Shown: positions 28,001-36,074, counted from the stretch's first letter. The stretch is 64,000 bases of DNA from Paraburkholderia sp. FT54 (GCF_031585635.1 NZ_CP134196.1:868001-932000); one strand, 5' to 3'. The notes: generated by a model from the letters alone, not told the origin. Translations and numbers: made by a program.

Positions 28001-29896
28001 GTGGGCGATATGTCGGGCGACGTGTTCGGCAACGGCATGCTGCTGTCGCCGCATATCAGGCTGGTGGCCGCGTTCGATCATCGACATATCTTTCTCGATC
28101 CGAATCCCGATCCGGCGGTCAGTCTTGCCGAGCGCGGGCGTCTGTTCATTCTCGACCGTTCGAGTTGGGCCGACTACGATCCTTCGCTGATCTCGGCCGG
28201 CGGCGGCGTGTTTCCGCGTAGCGCCAAGACAATTCCGCTCTCGCCGGCGGTGCAGTCGGTGCTCGGCATCAGCGCGCCGGCGCTCGCGCCCGCTGAGTTG
28301 ATGCGCGCGATTTTGCAGGCGCCAGTCGATCTGCTGTACAACGGCGGCATCGGCACGTATGTGAAGGCGAGCCGCGAAACGCATCTGCAGGTTGGCGACC
28401 GCGCCAACGACGCGATCCGCGTCAACGGCGCCGATCTGCATTGCAAGGTCGTGGCCGAAGGCGGCAATCTCGGTCTCACGCAGCTCGGGCGTATCGAGTT
28501 CGCGCAGCGCGGCGGCCGTATCAATACCGATGCGATCGACAACTCCGCGGGGGTCGACTGTTCGGACCACGAGGTCAACATCAAGATTCTGCTGGGACTG
28601 GTCGTTTCCGACGGCGAAATGACGGAGAAGCAGCGCAACGCGCTGCTCGCCGAAATGACCGACGAAGTCGGCTTGCTTGTGCTACAGGACAACTACTATC
28701 AGACGCAGGCGCTGTCGATTGCGGGCCGCTACGGTGTCGAACTGCTCGACGCGGAAGCGCGCCTGATGCGCTACCTCGAGCGTGCGGGGCGCCTGAATCG
28801 CGTGATCGAGTTTCTGCCGACCGATGAAGAAGTCGCCGAACGGCAGGCCGCCAAACAAGGGCTCACCACGCCGGAGCGGGCCGTGCTGCTCGCCTACAGC
28901 AAGATGTGGCTGTACGACGCGCTGCTCGAATCGTCGATGCCGGAAGACCCGCTGGTCAGCCACATGCTGGTCGAATATTTCCCTAAGCCGTTGCGGCAGC
29001 GCTTCAGCGAGCCGATGCAACGCCATCCGCTGCGCCGCGAAATTCTTGCCACGCATCTGACCAATGCATTAGTGAATCGCGTGGGTTGCGAATTCGTGCA
29101 TCGGCTGATGGAAGAAACCGACGCGCAGCCTGGCGACATCGTGCGGGCCATCATCATGGCGCGCGACGTGTTCAATCTCGACGACGTCTGGCGCAGTATC
29201 GACGCGCTCGACAACCGCGTCGCCGACGACATCCAGGCGCGCATGTTCGTCGAAGTCGCGCGGCTCGTCGAGCGATCCGCGTTGTGGTTCCTGCGGCAAT
29301 TGCAAGCGGGCGCGGTCAGCGACCGCGATGTGGCCGGCCTGCTCGCGCGTTGCCGCGACGCGGCGCAACGCCTTGCTCCGCAATGGCCTGTGCTGTTGCC
29401 GAGCGCCGATCTCGAAGCGCTCTCGGAGCGGCAACGTGTGTTCGCGGACGCCGGCGTGGATAGCGAACTGGCGGTGCGGGTCGCAGGCGGCGAAATCTCC
29501 GCCGCGCTGCTCGATATCGCCGAAGTGGCGGCGACTTCCGGGCGCAGTCTCGAACTGGTGGCCGGTGTCTATTTCGCGCTCGGCACGTTGCTGAATTCAA
29601 GCTGGATCAGCGAGCGCGCGGCCGCGTTGCCGGCGCCCACGCACTGGGACATGCTGGCGCGCGCGACAGCGGTGGCCGACATCGCGCGCCTTAAACGCGC
29701 GTTGACGACGAGCGCATTGGCCGACGCCGACGAAGCATCCACGCCCGAGGCGCTGGTCGAGGCATGGCGTGAGAAGCGCACCGCGCAACTGGAACGCTAT
29801 GCGCGCCTGCTGGCCGATCTGCGTGCCACCGGCGGTGCGAGCCTGTCGATGCTGCTGGTGATCGTGCGTGAAATGGCGGCGCTCGAAAGAGCATAA
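25055..29896 (+). CDS. gdhB: NAD-specific glutamate dehydrogenase, large (GDH-180) type
   Basis: 1613 residues from the ATG at 25055, preceded by GGGGGAG; the family is about 1600 residues long, so this start fits better than one 29 codons upstream. The N-terminal ~650 residues carry ACT-like regulatory segments (VIEIVNDDMPFLVDSVSMAV). The central catalytic domain shows the dinucleotide and glutamate sites: GGRVARGGLRWSDRREDFRTE, the Lys in VGSKGGFVVK, GVGDMSGDVFGNGML and YNGGIGTYVK. A long helical C-terminal domain follows. It deaminates glutamate to 2-oxoglutarate with NAD+, a catabolic role. It is monocistronic by layout, with the cation efflux gene 154 bp later on the same strand. Confidence 0.95.
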   Translation: MQAKNEEAVTHLLNDVVEFARGRLPEPTFKIVEIFLRHYYDFVDADDLQSRSIADLYGAALAHWQTAQRFVPGAERLRVYNPILEQHGWHSDHTVIEIVNDDMPFLVDSVSMAVNRQGLALHSVVHPVFRIWRAPDGSIARLVQGAEEATDTRSQLTSFIHFEVDRCGDAAKLDALRDEIAKVLRDVRAAVEDWPKIVELARVTIKGMKAGEGGPEGLEARAFLEWMVADHFTFLGQRDYELVQHDIGYGLRAVPDSGLGILRDALRAAGAAEITPLPPAAAEIITGSSPIFLTKANSRATVHRPGYLDYVGIKLTGPDGKVTGERRFIGLYTSTAYFVSAAEIPIVRRKCANIVRRAGFLPKGHLAKSLVTVLETYPRDELFQAEENQLYDIALGVLRLQEHQRTRLFVRRDRFDRFVSCLVFVPRDKYNTDLRRRIANLLADAFNGENVEFTPLLSESTLARIHFVVHAKPGGMPNVDTRELEARLVQVARRWQDDLADALLDAFGEEQGNRLLQHYGDSFPAGYRDDYPARTAVRDIELIERVQGSERLAMNLYRPIESGPRAFRFKVYRAGLPIALSRSLPMLEHLGVRVDEERPYLIEALGATPAWIHDFGLELADDAEFDIERVKDLFEEAFEQVWTGAIESDDFNRLVLRAQLNAREVTILRAYAKYLRQVGSTFSDAYIERAVTGNPAIARMLVELFIARFDPVLGETREARVDGWLRTIDSALDQVPNLDEDRILRQFLGVIKATKRTNYYRFDAEGHPKPYLSFKFDPAQVPGLPEPKPMFEIWVYSPRVEGVHLRGGRVARGGLRWSDRREDFRTEVLGLMKAQMVKNVVIVPVGSKGGFVVKNPPPQTERDAWMREGVACYQTFLRGLLDVTDNLAGTTIVPPPDVVRHDPDDPYLVVAADKGTATFSDYANAISQSYGFWLDDAFASGGSVGYDHKKMAITARGAWESVKRHFREMGVDTQTVDFTVVGVGDMSGDVFGNGMLLSPHIRLVAAFDHRHIFLDPNPDPAVSLAERGRLFILDRSSWADYDPSLISAGGGVFPRSAKTIPLSPAVQSVLGISAPALAPAELMRAILQAPVDLLYNGGIGTYVKASRETHLQVGDRANDAIRVNGADLHCKVVAEGGNLGLTQLGRIEFAQRGGRINTDAIDNSAGVDCSDHEVNIKILLGLVVSDGEMTEKQRNALLAEMTDEVGLLVLQDNYYQTQALSIAGRYGVELLDAEARLMRYLERAGRLNRVIEFLPTDEEVAERQAAKQGLTTPERAVLLAYSKMWLYDALLESSMPEDPLVSHMLVEYFPKPLRQRFSEPMQRHPLRREILATHLTNALVNRVGCEFVHRLMEETDAQPGDIVRAIIMARDVFNLDDVWRSIDALDNRVADDIQARMFVEVARLVERSALWFLRQLQAGAVSDRDVAGLLARCRDAAQRLAPQWPVLLPSADLEALSERQRVFADAGVDSELAVRVAGGEISAALLDIAEVAATSGRSLELVAGVYFALGTLLNSSWISERAAALPAPTHWDMLARATAVADIARLKRALTTSALADADEASTPEALVEAWREKRTAQLERYARLLADLRATGGASLSMLLVIVREMAALERA

Positions 29897-30050
29897 GCTG
29901 GCGCAGGCAAGGGAAGGCGAATGCGGTAGAGCGCAAGCAGGGGCGCGGTGCAAACAACACCCAGGTTGGACGCATGCCGCCCGGCATGGCCATAATACGG
30001 CTGTTGCCCACTGCAAGCTCTTTGCAAACTCACGGACGCCTTCCACGACG

Positions 30051-30956
30051 ATGAAAGAAGAATCGCCGAAAGCCATTTTCTATGCGCTTGCCGCCAACCT
30101 CGGCATCGCCATCTGCAAGTTCGCGGCTGCCGCGTTTACCGGTTCCGGCTCGATGTTCGCCGAAGCCATCCACTCGACCGCCGACTGCGGCAATCAACTG
30201 CTGTTGCTATTCGGTCTGCGTGAAGCGCGCAAGCCGGCGAGCCCGCTGCATCCCATGGGCGGCGGGCGCGAGATCAACTTCTATTCGCTGCTGGTCGCGC
30301 TTCTGCTGTTCTTTGTGGGCGGCGCGTTCTCGGTGTATGAGGGCGTGCATCGTCTGTTCGTGCGCGAGCCGTTGCAGTATGCGTATGTGGCGCTGGCGGT
30401 GCTCGGCGTGTCGGTGGTGCTCGAGGCGCTTTCCTTGTGGGGCGCCGTCAAGGAAATCCGCAAGACGCATCCCGACAAAAGCATGTGGCGCTGGTTTCGG
30501 GAGACGCGCGAATCCGAACTGCTGGTGGTAGCGGGCGAGGATATCGCCGCGCTGGCGGGCCTCGCAATGGCCTTCGTGGCCGTGCTGCTCACCATGGTGA
30601 CCGGCAATCCTGTCTATGACGCGCTGGGGTCCATCGGCGTCGGCGTGCTGCTGATGCTGATTGCGTGGCTGGTGGCGCGTGAAGTGAAGTCGATGATCGT
30701 CGGCGAATCGGCGAGCCCCGAAGTGCGGCGCGCCATCGAGGCGCATCTGCGCGGACGCACCGAGATTCGCAGCATCGTCAACATGATCACGCTGCAATGG
30801 GGCCGTCATGTGGTGGTGGCCGTGCAGGCGGAAATGATCGACTACGCGAGCGGCCGCGCGATGGTCGACGCGATCAACGTGATCGAGGCGGACTTGCAGG
30901 CCACCTTCCCGCAAGTCCGTTGGGTGTTTTTCGAACCGGAGGTGCCGCGCGTTTGA
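30051..30956 (+). CDS. Cation diffusion facilitator family transporter
   Basis: 301 residues from the ATG at 30051 (MKEESPKAIFYALAANLGIA); the open frame extends upstream through non-family sequence. About six transmembrane helices are visible. The metal-site pattern of CDF proteins appears as AEAIHSTADCGNQ in helix 2 (His and Asp ligands) and GEDIAALAGLAMA in helix 5 (Asp). The C-terminal domain (from about residue 210: ESASPEVRRAIEAHL) has the ferredoxin-like cytoplasmic fold. It should export a divalent metal such as Zn2+, Fe2+ or Mn2+ by proton antiport; the metal is not determined. It ends in a hairpin shared with the convergent aldo-keto reductase gene. Confidence 0.88.
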   Translation: MKEESPKAIFYALAANLGIAICKFAAAAFTGSGSMFAEAIHSTADCGNQLLLLFGLREARKPASPLHPMGGGREINFYSLLVALLLFFVGGAFSVYEGVHRLFVREPLQYAYVALAVLGVSVVLEALSLWGAVKEIRKTHPDKSMWRWFRETRESELLVVAGEDIAALAGLAMAFVAVLLTMVTGNPVYDALGSIGVGVLLMLIAWLVAREVKSMIVGESASPEVRRAIEAHLRGRTEIRSIVNMITLQWGRHVVVAVQAEMIDYASGRAMVDAINVIEADLQATFPQVRWVFFEPEVPRV

Positions 30957-30973
30957 GCGGCACGTGTGCCGCT
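30956..30973. terminator. Compact palindrome between convergent genes
   Basis: AGCGGCAC (30956-30963) and GTGCCGCT (30966-30973) are perfect 8-bp arms around a 2-base centre. The palindrome fills the space between the stop codons of the CDF transporter and the aldo-keto reductase. It could fold as a bidirectional terminator, though the loop is tight and no T-run is present. Confidence 0.4.
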
Positions 30974-31953
30974 TACTGGAAGCCGGTCACCGCGTGCGGC
31001 ACATACAGTTCTTCAAGCTGGCGGATTTCATCCGCGCTCAGATTCAAAGAGAGCGCGGCCACCGCATCGTCGAGATGATGCAGTTTCGTCGCACCGACGA
31101 TCGGGGCGGTGATCGGCTTCTTCTGCAACACCCACGCGAGTGCCACTTGCGCACGCGGCACGCCGCGCTCTTTGGCGATCTGGCTGAGCCGTTCGACGAT
31201 CCGCCGGTCCGCGTCTTCCGTCTGCGCGTACAGCGTGCGGCCGAATTCATCGGTCTCGGAGCGCGCGCTTTCGGTGCTCCAGTCGCGCGTCAGGCGGCCG
31301 CGCGCGAGCGGGCTCCACGGAATCACGCCGATACCTTCGCTTTCGCACAGCGGCAGCATCTCGCGCTCTTCCTCGCGATATAGCAGATTCACGTAGTTCT
31401 GCATCGTCACGAAGCGCGTCCAGCCGTTCTTCTCGGCCACGTGCAGCGCTTTGGCGAACTGCCAGGCATACATGGACGATGCGCCGATGTAGCGCGCCTT
31501 GCCGGCTTTCACGACATCGTGCAGCGCTTCCATGGTTTCTTCGATCGGTGTGCCGTAGTCCCAGCGATGGATCTGGTAGAGGTCCACGTAGTCCGTGCCG
31601 AGGCGTCGGAGGCTGTGGTCGATCTCCGCCATGATCGCCTTGCGCGACAGGCCGGCGCCATTCGGGCCTGGATGCATGCGGCTATTCACCTTGGTGGCCA
31701 GCACGATCTCGTCGCGCTTCGCAAAGTCCTTGAGCGCGCGGCCGACGATTTCTTCGCTGGTGCCGTCGGAATAGACGTTCGCCGTGTCGAAGAAGTTGAT
31801 GCCGTGATCGAGCGCCTGTTTGATGAAGGGGCGCGCCGCTTCATCGTCTAGCGACCAGGGATGCGTGCCGCGAGACGGCACGCCGTAGCTCATGCAACCG
31901 AGACAAAGGCGCGATACATCGAGGCCGGTACGGCCGAGTTTCACATAGTCCAT
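30973..31953 (-). CDS. Aldo/keto reductase (YajO/AKR-type)
   Basis: 326 residues with the (alpha/beta)8 AKR fold. The catalytic tetrad can be read: Asp and Tyr in FFDTANVYSDGTSEE, Lys in VLATKVN, His in DLYQIHRWD. Cofactor binding is shown by QNYVNLL, IPWSPLARGRL and the C-terminal VGATKLHHLDDAV. MDYVKLGRTGLDVSRLCLGCMSYG (in two parts) is typical of the subgroup that contains E. coli YajO. It reduces aldehydes or ketones with NADPH; the natural substrate is unclear. It is convergent with the CDF gene and divergent from the nucleoside permease family gene, so it appears monocistronic. Confidence 0.9.
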   Translation of the reverse strand: MDYVKLGRTGLDVSRLCLGCMSYGVPSRGTHPWSLDDEAARPFIKQALDHGINFFDTANVYSDGTSEEIVGRALKDFAKRDEIVLATKVNSRMHPGPNGAGLSRKAIMAEIDHSLRRLGTDYVDLYQIHRWDYGTPIEETMEALHDVVKAGKARYIGASSMYAWQFAKALHVAEKNGWTRFVTMQNYVNLLYREEEREMLPLCESEGIGVIPWSPLARGRLTRDWSTESARSETDEFGRTLYAQTEDADRRIVERLSQIAKERGVPRAQVALAWVLQKKPITAPIVGATKLHHLDDAVAALSLNLSADEIRQLEELYVPHAVTGFQ

Positions 31954-32189
31954 CGTGGTGCTCCTGTTGTGAAGTGCACAAAGGCAGTGCGCTGGGGACT
32001 ATCGATTATAAGAAAACGCCGAAGAGTGCGTGCTGAACCGATTCGCATGTTTTGGCGGGGTCCGTCCAGAAAAGGTCGATCGATATTGCATCGTGTAGTG
32101 GCAAATAATTTCTTCGCACCTATACTTCTTTCGGCTTGAAAGCAGCACTTTCTCCCAACCTGCATCACAAGCAAAAAAGGAAGATCACG

Positions 32190-33263
32190 ATGCTGACTCG
32201 CTCACTCGGCGCCATCTGCGCCATGACCCTCGCGGCCTGCGCCGCCTTTTCGTCCGGACCGGCCAGTGCGGACGACCACGACGGTTTCTCGCATGACGGC
32301 GGCGGCTCGCACGGGCAGCCCGTCAAGGTGATGATCATTTCGATGTTCGGGCCGGAAGGGCAGGTATGGCTCGACAATCTCGGACCCTGGCGCGAGATTG
32401 CGGTGGACGGCTTGTCGCCCGATTACCCGACAGTCCATTGCAACAAGCAGGACGTGTGTGTGATGACCACCGGCATGGGGCATAGCAACGCTGCGGCGTC
32501 GATCATGGCGCTGACGTTCTCGCCACGTTTCGATTTGCGCAATACGTACTTCATGGTGGCGGGGATTGCCGGCATCGATCCTCAGCAGGGCACCGTGGGC
32601 TCCGCCGCGTGGGCGAAATATCTGGTCGACTTCGGGATTCAGTGGGAGATCGACGGGCGCGAGATTCCGCCGGGCTGGGACACGGGCTACCTTGGCATCA
32701 ACACCACGAGTCCTTCGGCCAAACCTCCGCTCGACTACCGCACCGAAGTGTTCCAGTTGAACCCCCGGCTCGCGCATACGGCGTTTGTCTTGTCTCACCA
32801 CGTGACGCTTTCCGATAGCCCGCAGGCTCAGGCTGCACGGGCGAAATACTCTTACGCGCCAGCCAATCAGGCGCCGGCCGTCATTCAGTGCGATACGCTG
32901 GCTGGCGATACGTGGTGGTCAGGTACGCTCCTCGGCCAGAGAGCGCGCGACTGGACCAGGATTCTGACCGATGGAAAAGGCGTCTACTGCACCACGCAGC
33001 AGGAAGATAACGCCACTTACGAGGCGCTCAAGCGAGCGGCTTCGGTACATAAGGTGGATTTGAATCGCGTTGCCGTGTTGCGCGCGGGCTCCGATTTCGA
33101 CCGGCCCTACGATGGGCAGACGAGTGCGGACAACCTGCTGAACTATGCCGCGCAAGGCGGCTTTACGATCGCTATCAAGAACCTGTTTCTCGCGGGCAAT
33201 CCGCTCGTGCAGGATATCTCCACACATTGGAGCGAATGGCGCGACGGCGTACCGCGGCGCTAG
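32190..33263 (+). CDS. Purine nucleoside permease (NUP) family protein
   Basis: 357 residues from the ATG at 32190, preceded by AAAGGAAG; an in-frame start 54 bases upstream lacks support. The N terminus carries a signal with a possible lipobox (LAAC, Cys17) or an alternative cleavage after ASA. The family pattern is clear: VKVMIISMFGPEGQVWLDNL, GMGHSNAAASIMAL, FMVAGIAGIDPQQGTVGSA and QQEDNATYEALKRA. The fold resembles nucleoside phosphorylases, so despite the name the protein may be a periplasmic nucleoside-binding or cleaving protein. No purine genes are adjacent. A hairpin terminator follows the stop. Confidence 0.85.
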   Translation: MLTRSLGAICAMTLAACAAFSSGPASADDHDGFSHDGGGSHGQPVKVMIISMFGPEGQVWLDNLGPWREIAVDGLSPDYPTVHCNKQDVCVMTTGMGHSNAAASIMALTFSPRFDLRNTYFMVAGIAGIDPQQGTVGSAAWAKYLVDFGIQWEIDGREIPPGWDTGYLGINTTSPSAKPPLDYRTEVFQLNPRLAHTAFVLSHHVTLSDSPQAQAARAKYSYAPANQAPAVIQCDTLAGDTWWSGTLLGQRARDWTRILTDGKGVYCTTQQEDNATYEALKRAASVHKVDLNRVAVLRAGSDFDRPYDGQTSADNLLNYAAQGGFTIAIKNLFLAGNPLVQDISTHWSEWRDGVPRR

Positions 33264-33281
33264 GTCCCTGCAAATACGTGT

Positions 33282-33308
33282 GTGCCCGCGAACCGGGTCC
33301 GCGGGCAC
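33282..33308 (+). terminator. Hairpin terminator after the nucleoside permease family gene
   Basis: GTGCCCGCG at 33282-33290 pairs perfectly with CGCGGGCAC at 33300-33308 around a 9-base loop, 19 bp after the stop. It is followed by TTGCTGCTACCTTCG, a weak U tract. On the minus strand it also lies just beyond the 24-codon ORF at 33328 and could serve that. Confidence 0.65.
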
Positions 33309-33327
33309 TTGCTGCTACCTTCGACAT

Positions 33328-33402
33328 TTAGTGTTGTGGCGCGCGGTACGGCGTCCACACGGGGGTGTCGGTATCCCAATGATCGAGTTCTGAAGGTGTC
33401 AT
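33328..33402 (-). CDS. Possible 24-residue peptide, function unknown
   Basis: A short frame with ATG at 33400-33402 and TAA at 33328-33330. Directly upstream on the minus strand is AAAGGAG (33409-33415) at a six-base spacing, an optimal ribosome binding site. The peptide is unusual in composition: two Trp, two His, four Pro and several Asp (it contains HWDTDTPVWTPYRAP), with no hydrophobic helix, no Cys and no signal peptide. It lies between a secreted DUF4148 gene on the same strand and a convergent hairpin at 33282-33308. It does not match a small-protein family I know; it could be a true microprotein, a ribosomal peptide precursor or a fortuitous ORF. Confidence 0.4.
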   Translation of the reverse strand: MTPSELDHWDTDTPVWTPYRAPQH

Positions 33403-33485
33403 GATGTGCTCCTTTGTGAAGAGTGCATGAATTGCGCCGCAATGATCATTTATTCTGGAAGCCGAATCATTGCGGCAAGTTATTC

Positions 33486-33794
33486 TTACTGGCCGTTGGC
33501 CACGCGCGTGACGTTGCCGCTCGTACCTTCCTGCAGGGCGATGCGTTCGGCCTGGGTTTGACCGATCAGGCCTTTGTTCGGATACGTCGTGCGATTCAGC
33601 GCGGGCAGCGAGCCGTCGCGATAGGCCGCAACCAGTTCCGCCTTCACTTCATCACGCGTCTTTGCGCTGGCGGTCGGGGTCGGCAGCGTTTCATAAGTGC
33701 CGGCGCGGCCAATGCCGCCGCCGCTGCTTTGTGCAAACACCGGTGCGCTCACGAGCAGCGAAAGAGCCAGACCTGCTAAGAGATTGCGTTTCAT
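33486..33794 (-). CDS. DUF4148 domain secreted protein
   Basis: 102 residues. Signal peptide about 1-22 (LALSLLVSAPVFAQ). The DUF4148 signature is AKTRDEVKAELVAAYRDGSLP followed by YPNKGLIGQTQAERIALQ (quoted in two parts). It is a divergent paralogue of the protein at 10042, with a Gly/Thr-rich segment before rather than after the core. The family is small, periplasmic and of unknown function. GGAGTGAATC precedes the ATG as ribosome binding site. The gene is followed by about 70 bp and then the possible 24-residue ORF on the same strand. Confidence 0.88.
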   Translation of the reverse strand: MKRNLLAGLALSLLVSAPVFAQSSGGGIGRAGTYETLPTPTASAKTRDEVKAELVAAYRDGSLPALNRTTYPNKGLIGQTQAERIALQEGTSGNVTRVANGQ

Positions 33795-33962
33795 GATTCA
33801 CTCCTGTCGATTCGTTTGCAGCACGAGCGGCGCTGCGACAGGGTGAAATGTAGACTTTGAGGCAGTGCGGATAAATCGCACTTTCGCGAAATGAATTGTC
33901 GCAATTCCAGAACAATCGGGCAAACGCCGCGCGAAACGCCTTGCTGGCGTTGTCGCAAATGA

Positions 33963-33988
33963 CAACCGCGGCATTAGAGCCGCGGTTG
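33963..33988 (-). terminator. Hairpin terminator after the LysR gene
   Basis: CAACCGCGGC (33963-33972) pairs perfectly with GCCGCGGTTG (33979-33988) around a 6-base loop. It lies 44 bp beyond the stop of the LysR gene on the minus strand, with only a weak T-rich tail. Confidence 0.65.
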
Positions 33989-34031
33989 GAATTCATTGTT
34001 CCATATTTTGCGCTTCAACAACTCACGCGAA

Positions 34032-35036
34032 TTACGCGACCCATTCCGTTATCACCGGAGTGTCGAGCATAGGAGCCGACTCGCGTTCTTCGAAAGTGCG
34101 CTTCGTGCACATTGCGTCGAGACTGCCGCGTCCGCTCAATAACGGACAGCGGTCGAACAGCTCCGCGATCCAGTCTACGAAAACGCGGACTTTAGGCGAC
34201 AGATGCCGGCTGTGCGGATAGACTGCGGAAATCGGCATCGGCAAAGGCTTCAGCTCCGGCAGCACTTCCACCAGCTGGCCCGAACGCAGATGCGGCAGCA
34301 CCATGAAGAGCGCCGGCTGAATCAGGCCGAAGCCTTCCAACCCGCAGGTCACGTAGGCGTCCGCGTCGTTCACCGACACAATGCCCTTCATTTTTACTTC
34401 GACTTCTTTGCCATCAACCATGAAGGCCCAATCGAGCGTGCGACCCGTGCGGCTCGAAAAGTAATTGACTGCTTTGTGATTCTCCAGATCTTCGAGCGAA
34501 GTCGGCATCCCCGCGCGTTCGATGTAATCGGGAGCGGCGCAGGTCACGCCTTCGAACAAACCGATACGACGCGCCACCAGAGAAGAATCCTGTAGCGCGC
34601 CGACCCGCACCACGCAATCCACGCCTTCCTGCAACAGATCCACCGGCCGGTCCGTCAGGCCGAGTTGCAGGTCGATATCCGGATAGCGCGTGTGGAATTC
34701 ACACAGCGAAGGAATCACCAGCAAGCGGCCGATCGACCCCGGCATGTCAATGCGCAGTTTGCCGTGCGGCTTTTTATTGCCGCTCTGAAAACTCGCCTCT
34801 GTCTCTTCTACGTCCGCGAGGATGCGCACGCAGCGCTCGTAGTACGCCGCGCCGTCCGGTGTGAGCGACAGACGCCGCGTGGTCCGATGCATCAGACGCG
34901 TGCCGAGGAACGCTTCGAGGTTCTGAATAATCGTGGTAACCGATGCGCGCGGCAGGTCGAGCGTTTCCGCTGCGCGGGTAAAGCTGTTGGTGTCGACGAC
35001 ACGCGTGAACACTTGCATGGCCTGAAGCCGGTCCAT
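34032..35036 (-). CDS. bpeT: LysR-family regulator of the efflux operon (BpeT/CeoR-like)
   Basis: 334 residues from the ATG at 35036 (MDRLQAMQVFTRVVDTNSFT), preceded by GGAGGT; an in-frame start 16 codons upstream is less likely. The winged helix occupies residues 1-60 (FTRAAETLDLPRASVTTIIQ) and the effector domain follows from about residue 90 (KLRIDMPGSIGRLLVIPSL). It is divergent from llpE-MFP-RND-OMF. In Burkholderia species LysR regulators in this position (CeoR, BpeT) activate the efflux operon in response to salicylate or antibiotics. The C terminus has about 30 extra residues. The symbol rests on synteny; no comparison could be run. Confidence 0.8.
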   Translation of the reverse strand: MDRLQAMQVFTRVVDTNSFTRAAETLDLPRASVTTIIQNLEAFLGTRLMHRTTRRLSLTPDGAAYYERCVRILADVEETEASFQSGNKKPHGKLRIDMPGSIGRLLVIPSLCEFHTRYPDIDLQLGLTDRPVDLLQEGVDCVVRVGALQDSSLVARRIGLFEGVTCAAPDYIERAGMPTSLEDLENHKAVNYFSSRTGRTLDWAFMVDGKEVEVKMKGIVSVNDADAYVTCGLEGFGLIQPALFMVLPHLRSGQLVEVLPELKPLPMPISAVYPHSRHLSPKVRVFVDWIAELFDRCPLLSGRGSLDAMCTKRTFEERESAPMLDTPVITEWVA

Positions 35037-35097
35037 TGCAGACCTCCAATAGGGGCTGGCGCACTGAGCAGGAAAGGACTCCACCGCGAATCCGCAG

Positions 35098-35115
35098 ACA
35101 ATCGCATTCGATTGT
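35098..35115. promoter_or_regulatory. Inverted repeat in the LysR/llpE divergent promoter
   Basis: ACAATCG (35098-35104) and CGATTGT (35109-35115) form a perfect 7-bp-arm repeat with a 4-base spacer. It lies 61 bp upstream of the LysR start and 83 bp upstream of llpE, where a LysR regulator would bind to control both genes. A TATAGG element at 35144-35149 may be the -10 of the efflux operon; no good -35 is seen, consistent with activator dependence. Confidence 0.5.
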
Positions 35116-35198
35116 TCAGGGGCGCCGAATTGTGTTGCCGGATTATAGGCATTTATTTAGGAGTCTGCCGAACCCACAATTCGCACCATTGAAGTTCT

Positions 35199-36074
35199 AT
35201 GCGCATTGCGCGGCTCGACATGGAAGCATTTAAACCGCCGTACTCCTTTGTGCCCACCGGCAGCGGCCCGGCGGAGGCCGACAGCACGGCCCTCGAAGTC
35301 ACTGACGTGCAGATCGAAGGGCACGCGCAGGACATCACGTTGCGTCTGTACCGGCAGGCAAACAAAACCGCACTGCCAGTACTGCTTTATTTCCACGGTG
35401 GCGGATTTACGAAGGGCTCGATCGATCAGGCCGACTTTGCTTCGCGTTATTTCGCGGAACACTTACCGGCTTTGGTGGTGTCGGTCGGATACTCGCTGGC
35501 GCCCCGGTTTCCGTTTCCCGCCGCGCCTGAAGACGCGCACCGCGCGGCGCTGTGGGTGCAAACGCGAGCGCGTGCGTTCGGCGGCAATAGCAAGAAGGTG
35601 GGTGTAGCCGGCCACGATGCAGGCGGGCAACTGGCCAATTGCCTTGCGTTCATCGCGCGTGACCGCGGCGACGTGCGTATTTCAGCGCAGGCGCTGTTCG
35701 GGCCAATGCTCGATCCGAGCCTCACGCGTCTGGGCGACGAAAAGCGCCTCGGCTCTGACATCACGGCGAAAGAGTGCGCGGCGTGTTATCGCGCGTATCT
35801 GCCGCAAGCGTCGCAGCGCATGCATCCGTATGCCGCGCCGCTCGAATCGTCGCGTCTGGCGGGCCTGCCGGCCACGCTGATCGCGACGGCGCAAAACGAC
35901 GTGCTGCATGTGGAAGCGGAGAAATACGCCAGCAGTCTGATCGACGCCGGTGTGCTGACTCAGGTGGTCCGCTATCCGAGCATCTCGCATGCCGCGTTGG
36001 CGGATCATCCGCCCGCTTTGCAGGAAGCGGTGCGATTTTTTCAGTGGCGCTTCGATGCGCGCGCCCATCGGTGA
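35199..36074 (+). CDS. llpE: LlpE, alpha/beta-hydrolase (lipase-like) protein of the efflux operon
   Basis: 291 residues, related to the hormone-sensitive-lipase group: the oxyanion motif FHGGGF (about residue 66-71), VGYSLAPRFPFPAAPEDAHRA (in two parts), an acid in TAQNDVLHVEAE and the His in SISHAALADHP. The nucleophile motif normally reads GDSAGG; here it reads GHDAGG, with His139 and Asp140 in place of Asp and the Ser nucleophile. A serine esterase mechanism is therefore unlikely. LlpE genes occur between the LysR regulator and the efflux genes in ceoR-llpE-ceoAB-opcM and bpeT-llpE-bpeEF-oprC, with no established role in efflux. The MFP gene starts 45 bp downstream. Confidence 0.88.
   Translation: MRIARLDMEAFKPPYSFVPTGSGPAEADSTALEVTDVQIEGHAQDITLRLYRQANKTALPVLLYFHGGGFTKGSIDQADFASRYFAEHLPALVVSVGYSLAPRFPFPAAPEDAHRAALWVQTRARAFGGNSKKVGVAGHDAGGQLANCLAFIARDRGDVRISAQALFGPMLDPSLTRLGDEKRLGSDITAKECAACYRAYLPQASQRMHPYAAPLESSRLAGLPATLIATAQNDVLHVEAEKYASSLIDAGVLTQVVRYPSISHAALADHPPALQEAVRFFQWRFDARAHR

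Noticed and set aside
26561..28570. 669-codon open frame antisense to glutamate dehydrogenase
   Set aside because: Shadow frame; the sense strand encodes a complete conserved enzyme.
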